Source: an uncultured Gammaproteobacteria bacterium (GTDB lineage: Bacteria > Pseudomonadota > Gammaproteobacteria > PS1 > Pseudothioglobaceae). Taken from it: a stretch of DNA of 43,096 bases. The notes below the pieces were generated by a model, which made no database searches, was not told where the DNA came from, and saw nothing but the letters and a program-made list of their open reading frames with translations. The position numbers and the translations under genes were made by a program. Shown piece after piece: positions 38,144 to 43,096 of this stretch (the stretch's first letter is position 1; the number at the start of each line of letters is the position of its first letter). Location: positions 1 through 43,096 of the forward strand of contig CALBNC010000029.1 in NCBI GenBank assembly GCA_937896195.1, written 5' to 3'.

Positions 38144-39367
38144 TTAATCTACACGACTTGGTACAGCGATCAATACATATGCTCCGGATAAAATCATAGC
38201 TGCAGATGCCAATAGAAATGGTGATATTAATGCTTGTGTCATTTGTGCAATAATGCCTAAGGTTAGCGCTGCCACCGCATAACCAAAATCACGCCAAAAT
38301 CGATAAATCCCCAATAACGTTCCACGAGATTCTACTGGTGAAAAATCAGCAACTGCCGCCCCTAATGTTGGATATAGCATTGCCATACCCATGCCAATAA
38401 TGCCGGCCTCTACCGTCCATAAAAATACTGAACTAGTATATGGGATACTCAGCAATCCAAGCCCACACAACCACATACCTCCAACAATTAATATCTTCCT
38501 TCCAATTTTATCTGACAACGGTCCAGTAATTAGTTGCAAGCCGCCCCATACAACGGCATACACTGAAACAATAGCACTTCCTTCTACTAGCGTCAGGTTT
38601 TTAGAGAGGAAGAATATTGGTAAAAATATCCAAACCATCGCATCAGTAAATTTTTCAACCAATCCGGCCTGATTAAGTGATAATAAAACTTTATTTTTCC
38701 AACTTGCTTGGATAAATAAAGAGCTAAGACTTTGCTGCGTACTTATTACGCCAGTTTGGTGTGATCTCGCCCATGGCATGGTTTCTTTAATGGAGAAAAT
38801 TGATGACACCAACCCTAGCAATATGACGATTATGCCAAATATGAACAGCCCTTCTCTTGCATCCATAAAGTCAACCATATAGGCTGTAACAACACCTGCA
38901 ATTGCAACCGCCGCATACCCAGAAAATTCATTAATACCATTAACCAAGCCTTTTTGATTTAGCCGTGCCAAATCTAGCTTACTGTTAATAGTCATCGACC
39001 AGCACAGCCCTTGGTTAACGCCCAATAACAAAGTTGCTGCAACAATCCAGCTCCAATTTGACGCAAATAAAATCATAAATGGAATTGGAATTGCCACAAT
39101 CCATCCAGCAACAAGAACGCGTTTACGTCCATAACCATCACTAAGCCTCCCAGCAAGTAAATTCATGATCGCCTTAACAACACCAAATACAACAACAAAT
39201 GAAGTTAACAATAAAAACTGCTGACTACCTAGGCCAAATTCAGTATCAGCCAACCCAGGAATTACTGTTCTAGTCATGCCAATTGTTAGTCCAACTAAAA
39301 ACACTTGCACTAATTGCAATATAATTTGTGATTTATTTTCAGATATTCCGTGTTTGATTGTTGACAC
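38144..39367 (-). CDS. MFS transporter
   Basis: GLTIGMTRTVIPGLADTEFGL; NLLAGRLSDGYGRKRVLV; LLGVNQGLCWSMTINSKLDL; 12 hydrophobic segments. Confidence 0.92.
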   Translation of the reverse strand: MSTIKHGISENKSQIILQLVQVFLVGLTIGMTRTVIPGLADTEFGLGSQQFLLLTSFVVVFGVVKAIMNLLAGRLSDGYGRKRVLVAGWIVAIPIPFMILFASNWSWIVAATLLLGVNQGLCWSMTINSKLDLARLNQKGLVNGINEFSGYAAVAIAGVVTAYMVDFMDAREGLFIFGIIVILLGLVSSIFSIKETMPWARSHQTGVISTQQSLSSLFIQASWKNKVLLSLNQAGLVEKFTDAMVWIFLPIFFLSKNLTLVEGSAIVSVYAVVWGGLQLITGPLSDKIGRKILIVGGMWLCGLGLLSIPYTSSVFLWTVEAGIIGMGMAMLYPTLGAAVADFSPVESRGTLLGIYRFWRDFGYAVAALTLGIIAQMTQALISPFLLASAAMILSGAYVLIAVPSRVD

Positions 39368-39419
39368 AATAACTCCTTAATGTTTATTAAACTTGCATTG
39401 TTAATTATTATATGCAATA

Positions 39420-39439
39420 ATTCAATTGATTGATTGAAT
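39420..39439. promoter_or_regulatory. Inverted repeat ATTCAAT-N6-ATTGAAT between divergent MFS and ArsR-rhodanese genes; candidate ArsR operator
   Basis: Perfect 7-bp inverted repeat 17 nt before the arsR ATG; second repeat TTGCAT-N13-ATGCAA at 39393-39417. Confidence 0.5.
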
Positions 39440-39456
39440 AAAAGAATAAATTATTT

Positions 39457-40113
39457 ATGTCTCCTCTAAAGCAACTATTAAACGAGCAGTTATCCTTGGT
39501 AGCTCAAAGCCTAGCATCACCACAACGATTAGAAATATTAGAGTACTTGTCGCAAACAGAGCGAAGTGTTGATGAGTTAAGTCAACTGGTAGGATTAAAT
39601 GTTGCCAATACTTCTCGCCACTTACAAGTTCTAAAACAAGCGGCTTTAGTCATAGTGCGTCGTGAAGGAAAAAAACGATTTTATAAGTTAACCGGAAATG
39701 ACGTAACAAATTTAATCACTAGCCTTAGAAAAACTGCTGAAATTCATTTGGCTGAAGTTGAGCGCTTAATGCACAGCTATATTAGTTACAAAGACGATTT
39801 AGAAGCTATTAGTGCACAAGAATTACTAGATAGATCAAAGAATGATGAAGTAATGGTGTTAGACATACGACCAGAAAAAGAATTTCACGCCGGCCATCTT
39901 CCAAACGCAATCAATGTTCCACCCAATGAGCTATTACAGCGTATTAGTTACATTGAAAGTGATAAGGATATCGTGGCATATTGTAGGGGTCCTTACTGTC
40001 TATTTTCATACAATGCAGTAGAAGCATTGAGAGAAAAAGGCTTTAAAGCACAACGCCTAGAGGATGGCTTTCCTGAATGGAAAGCGGCCGGATATCCAGT
40101 GCAACATACTTAA
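39457..40113 (+). CDS. ArsR-type regulator fused to a rhodanese domain
   Basis: SPQRLEILEYLSQTERSVDELSQLVGLNVANTSRHLQVLKQAALVIVRREGKKRFYKL wHTH; VLDIRPEKEFHAGHLPNAINVP and YCRGPYCLFS rhodanese. Confidence 0.95.
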   Translation: MSPLKQLLNEQLSLVAQSLASPQRLEILEYLSQTERSVDELSQLVGLNVANTSRHLQVLKQAALVIVRREGKKRFYKLTGNDVTNLITSLRKTAEIHLAEVERLMHSYISYKDDLEAISAQELLDRSKNDEVMVLDIRPEKEFHAGHLPNAINVPPNELLQRISYIESDKDIVAYCRGPYCLFSYNAVEALREKGFKAQRLEDGFPEWKAAGYPVQHT

Positions 40114-40129
40114 TACAAGGAGAGAAACA

Positions 40130-40858
40130 ATGTTCTTAATTCAAAGACAAGCACCAAGTGATACATCCTCACTTTCATATTTATACGGATGCGGAGGAAA
40201 AGGCAAAGCCATAGCGGTTGACGTTCATCAAGAAGATATTGATTGGTTTTTAGAGCAAGCTAAAATCAAGGATGTCGAAATTAATTACGTTATTGATACA
40301 CACATTCATGCGGATCATGTTTCTGGAGGACGTGAATTAGCTGAAAAATATGGCGGAGTTTATATGCTTCATGAGTCGTCCCAGCCAAATTTCAAATTTG
40401 AAGGGCTAAAAGATGAGCAATTGCTAATTTCTGGTAATGTCACTACTAAAGTTCTTTATACGCCTGGCCATACCATGGATAGTATCTGCCTCTTAGTATC
40501 AGACACTAGGCGCGCCAATGAGCCATGGTTTTTAATATCTGGACATACCTTGTTTGTTGGCAGTGCTGGAAGACCTGATCTTAAAGGTCAAGAAGAGAAG
40601 ATGGCAGAACTATTATATAACTCGTTGATTAATAAAATTCTAACCCTACCTGGGCATGTAGAAATATATCCAGGCGCTCAAGCTGGCAGTGTATGTGGAG
40701 CAGGGCTATCTGCAAAACCAAGCTCAACTATTTCTTTTGAGAAGCGTTTCAACACCTCATTAAAAGACACAAGAGAAGACTTTATTAAAAATATTTTAGA
40801 AAACATTCCTCCAAAACCTGTTGGCATGCCTAATGTTATCAAACAAAATATCCAGTAA
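40130..40858 (+). CDS. MBL-fold protein, persulfide-dioxygenase-like group
   Basis: DTHIHADHVSGGRELAEKYG; LYTPGHTMDSICLLV; SGHTLFVGSAGRPDL; start ATG 40130 preceded by AAGGAGAG. Confidence 0.9.
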   Translation: MFLIQRQAPSDTSSLSYLYGCGGKGKAIAVDVHQEDIDWFLEQAKIKDVEINYVIDTHIHADHVSGGRELAEKYGGVYMLHESSQPNFKFEGLKDEQLLISGNVTTKVLYTPGHTMDSICLLVSDTRRANEPWFLISGHTLFVGSAGRPDLKGQEEKMAELLYNSLINKILTLPGHVEIYPGAQAGSVCGAGLSAKPSSTISFEKRFNTSLKDTREDFIKNILENIPPKPVGMPNVIKQNIQ

Positions 40859-40904
40859 AATACACTACATTAAAGACTTTGCACACCACTCTAGGGAGAG
40901 ATAA

Positions 40905-41861
40905 ATGAAAAAATTAGCATTATTATTCACATTGGCATTATCAACATTATCCAATGCATGGGTTATTGACGGACTAGGTGATTATAAGTTTGAAGCACTT
41001 AGTAGTCAAACATACGTTATGCATGGCCCATTGGGTGAGCCTAGTGTACAAAATTATGGCTTTATGAACAATCCAGGTATTATTGTTGGAAAACAAGGTG
41101 TTATAGTTGTCGATCCAGGTAGCACGCTTCAAGTTGGCAATAAAGTGCTTGAGGAAATAGAAAAGATTTCTAAGAAGCCGATTGTTGCTGTTTTTAATAC
41201 TCATGTTCATGGTGACCATTGGCTAGGCAACCAAGCCATTGTTGCAAAATATCCGAATGTTAAAATCTATGCCCATCCAAAAATGATTGCCCAAGCCAAA
41301 GATGGTGAAAGCGACCTATGGCTAGGTGTAATGAATACTTTAACAGAAGGTTTGTCCAAAGATACGGTAGCAGTTTACCCAACAGACGCAACATCTCACT
41401 TGCAGAAAATCGTTGTGGCAGGAGAAACTTTTATAGTTCATAATGATATCACTGGTGAGGCGCATACCGATAATGACATCATGATTGAGCATGTGGCTAG
41501 TAAGACATTATTTCTAGGAGATAACGACTTAATGCAGCGCTTCGGTCGGTTTGATGGCACGTCTAGTATGCATGGTAATATCACTGCACTTCAATATGCA
41601 ACAAATTTAAATCTAAGCCACTATGTGCCTGGGCATGGGCCATCTGGCAACGCAGACAACGCCGTTAAACCATTCTTAGATTATTTAATTGCTATTCAAG
41701 AAGAATCTAAAAAAGGCTATAAAGAAGATTTAGCCGACTATGAAATTAAACCATTTGCCGATAAACGCCTAGCTGACTATAGAGATTGGCACGGCTATGA
41801 TGCTCAACTAGGTAAGCATATCAACAAAATGTTACTAGAGATTGAAGCATTAGATATTTAA
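40905..41861 (+). CDS. Exported MBL-fold hydrolase, SoxH-like (second copy in window)
   Basis: Signal peptide MKKLALLFTLALSTLSNA; FNTHVHGDHWLGNQAIV; ITGEAHTDNDIMIEH; LGDNDLMQRFGRFD; VPGHGPSGNAD. Confidence 0.87.
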   Translation: MKKLALLFTLALSTLSNAWVIDGLGDYKFEALSSQTYVMHGPLGEPSVQNYGFMNNPGIIVGKQGVIVVDPGSTLQVGNKVLEEIEKISKKPIVAVFNTHVHGDHWLGNQAIVAKYPNVKIYAHPKMIAQAKDGESDLWLGVMNTLTEGLSKDTVAVYPTDATSHLQKIVVAGETFIVHNDITGEAHTDNDIMIEHVASKTLFLGDNDLMQRFGRFDGTSSMHGNITALQYATNLNLSHYVPGHGPSGNADNAVKPFLDYLIAIQEESKKGYKEDLADYEIKPFADKRLADYRDWHGYDAQLGKHINKMLLEIEALDI

Positions 41862-41934
41862 ACATCTGTCAGTTTCAAACTGAAAAATGCCGCCCAATAG
41901 GTCGTCCTTTTTTTGCCCAAAAAAAACTTGTGAA

Positions 41935-42573
41935 CTATTCTTTAAGTTGAAATTTTGGCAAGCCCAAGTTAAAACGAAGTGCTAATAAGCGGGTAATAAA
42001 AATAGACAGGCCAGCGACAATAGCACTAATAGTAACGCTAACACCAGAATCAATAAGTACAATAAATCCTAAAGAACCTATCCAGGCAGCCGTTGCATAT
42101 AAAGGGCTTTTAAATACAATCGGTGTTTCATTGCACAGTAAATCTCTAAATATTCCACCCATGGCTCCGGTAATAACACCCATAAAACTGGCAATTAACC
42201 AAGGTGCGCCTGCCATTAAGGCAACCATTGTTCCGGCAACACTAAATGCTGCCAATCCTGCAGCATCAGGAATTAAGAAAAATTTAGCAGAAATAGATAA
42301 AGACCTTGCGCCAATAAAAATCACCACAGCACTTGTCAATGAAACAATAAAAAATATTTGATCTTTAATCCAAAACACGTCAATATCTAACAACATATCC
42401 CTTAAAGATCCACCGCCCAGTCCAGTAGTAATGGCGATAATCACCACTCCGAATAAATCAAACTGCCTAAAGCCAGATTTCAAAACGCCCGATGCCGATG
42501 ACACCACAACTGCAACGAGTGAAATCCAATATAAACTACTAGAAAGCTCTTGTGTAATTTCTAAATTTATCAT
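41935..42573 (-). CDS. TRIC/UPF0126 family membrane protein (YadS/YicG-like)
   Basis: GVVIIAITTGLGGGSLRDMLLDID; GVITGAMGGIFRDLLCNETPIVF. Confidence 0.93.
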   Translation of the reverse strand: MINLEITQELSSSLYWISLVAVVVSSASGVLKSGFRQFDLFGVVIIAITTGLGGGSLRDMLLDIDVFWIKDQIFFIVSLTSAVVIFIGARSLSISAKFFLIPDAAGLAAFSVAGTMVALMAGAPWLIASFMGVITGAMGGIFRDLLCNETPIVFKSPLYATAAWIGSLGFIVLIDSGVSVTISAIVAGLSIFITRLLALRFNLGLPKFQLKE

Positions 42574-42868
42574 TAACCACCTTTTTAAATGTGCTTTATT
42601 TACACCAACCCTTGTAAAGATGGATTGTAACGCAATTATTAAGACTTATAAGCCATTTTGAATATTTGTGAAATTTTTGTGTTGTTGGCACAAACAAGGG
42701 CTATGCCGATGATATTCGATCATTTTTAACCCTTAAAACGCTGTTTTTAACGAATTTATTGGTAATTTAAGCCCTGAAGAAGACTCATTTGCATTATTTC
42801 CTAAATTTTTAACAGGTAAGATGAATAATTGTACTGGTAGTAAATTTTGACAAACTTAAGGAGTGGGA

Positions 42869-43096
42869 ATGAATTTTAAAAGCATGACCAAGCAACAACT
42901 AAAAGATTATGGTCAAACAATTGGCGTTCAGCTTAATCTTAAAAATAAGAAAGACGAACTAATAACGCAACTTAACGAAGCAGTCAAGAAAAAGGTTGAA
43001 CTGAGCTCTACGCCTGTGCCAACAGAACAGGCGCGCCCTTCAACCGCATCTGTCACACCTTCTCAAGGCGAGTTTGATATTAAAAAGTACGCCCTG
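42869..43096 (+). CDS. Partial CDS: protein with N-terminal SAP/Rho-N/HeH-like helical domain
   Basis: SD AAGGAGTG then MNFKSMTKQQLKDYGQTIGVQLNLKNKKDELITQLNEAVKKK...; runs off the window edge. Confidence 0.6.
   Translation, partial: MNFKSMTKQQLKDYGQTIGVQLNLKNKKDELITQLNEAVKKKVELSSTPVPTEQARPSTASVTPSQGEFDIKKYAL

Noticed and set aside
1-43096. CRISPR arrays, IS elements, prophage, toxin-antitoxin or defence islands
   Set aside because: No direct-repeat arrays, terminal inverted repeats, transposase/integrase or defence-protein motifs seen by eye; not exhaustively computed

Overview
The window looks like an AT-rich, gene-dense core-chromosome segment of a gammaproteobacterium. The gene content (DsrS-like protein, SoxH-like metallo-beta-lactamase proteins, ArsR-rhodanese module) resembles sulfur oxidisers of the SUP05/Thioglobus type, but that assignment is an inference. 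Most genes are recognisable housekeeping genes: hemH, trpB, djlA, rhlE, pit, accA, tilS, ybeY, priA, bioA, gph, proC, rsmE, pepP, trpD, orn, ispE, prs, rpoD, cysQ, nadC, lpxB, yhbY, lysA, aat, nudE. I saw no phage, transposon, CRISPR array or rRNA. Two tRNA genes are present: Gln-TTG, which overlaps the ispE 3' end, and a CAT-anticodon tRNA that looks like Ile2. Genes missing from the supplied ORF track were recovered by hand: ccoS, an lptM-like lipoprotein, a DUF1289 protein, a decayed ProV/ChoV ABC ATPase remnant, and two partial edge CDSs. The most interesting regions are: (i) a divergent light-stress/tetrapyrrole cluster at 1-7035 (YfcH-like, hemH, DUF523-DUF1722, LitR/CarH-like MerR, photolyase, cbiX, trpB, DCC, SOUL) with a strong inverted repeat between the divergent genes and altered B12-contact motifs in the MerR protein; (ii) the ArsR-rhodanese / MBL / MFS / SoxH-like sulfur module at 38144-41861; (iii) the proV remnant with its ATPase core deleted; and (iv) several small ORFs. 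Nothing here is proven to be a new system; the light cluster with embedded trpB is the best candidate for follow-up.
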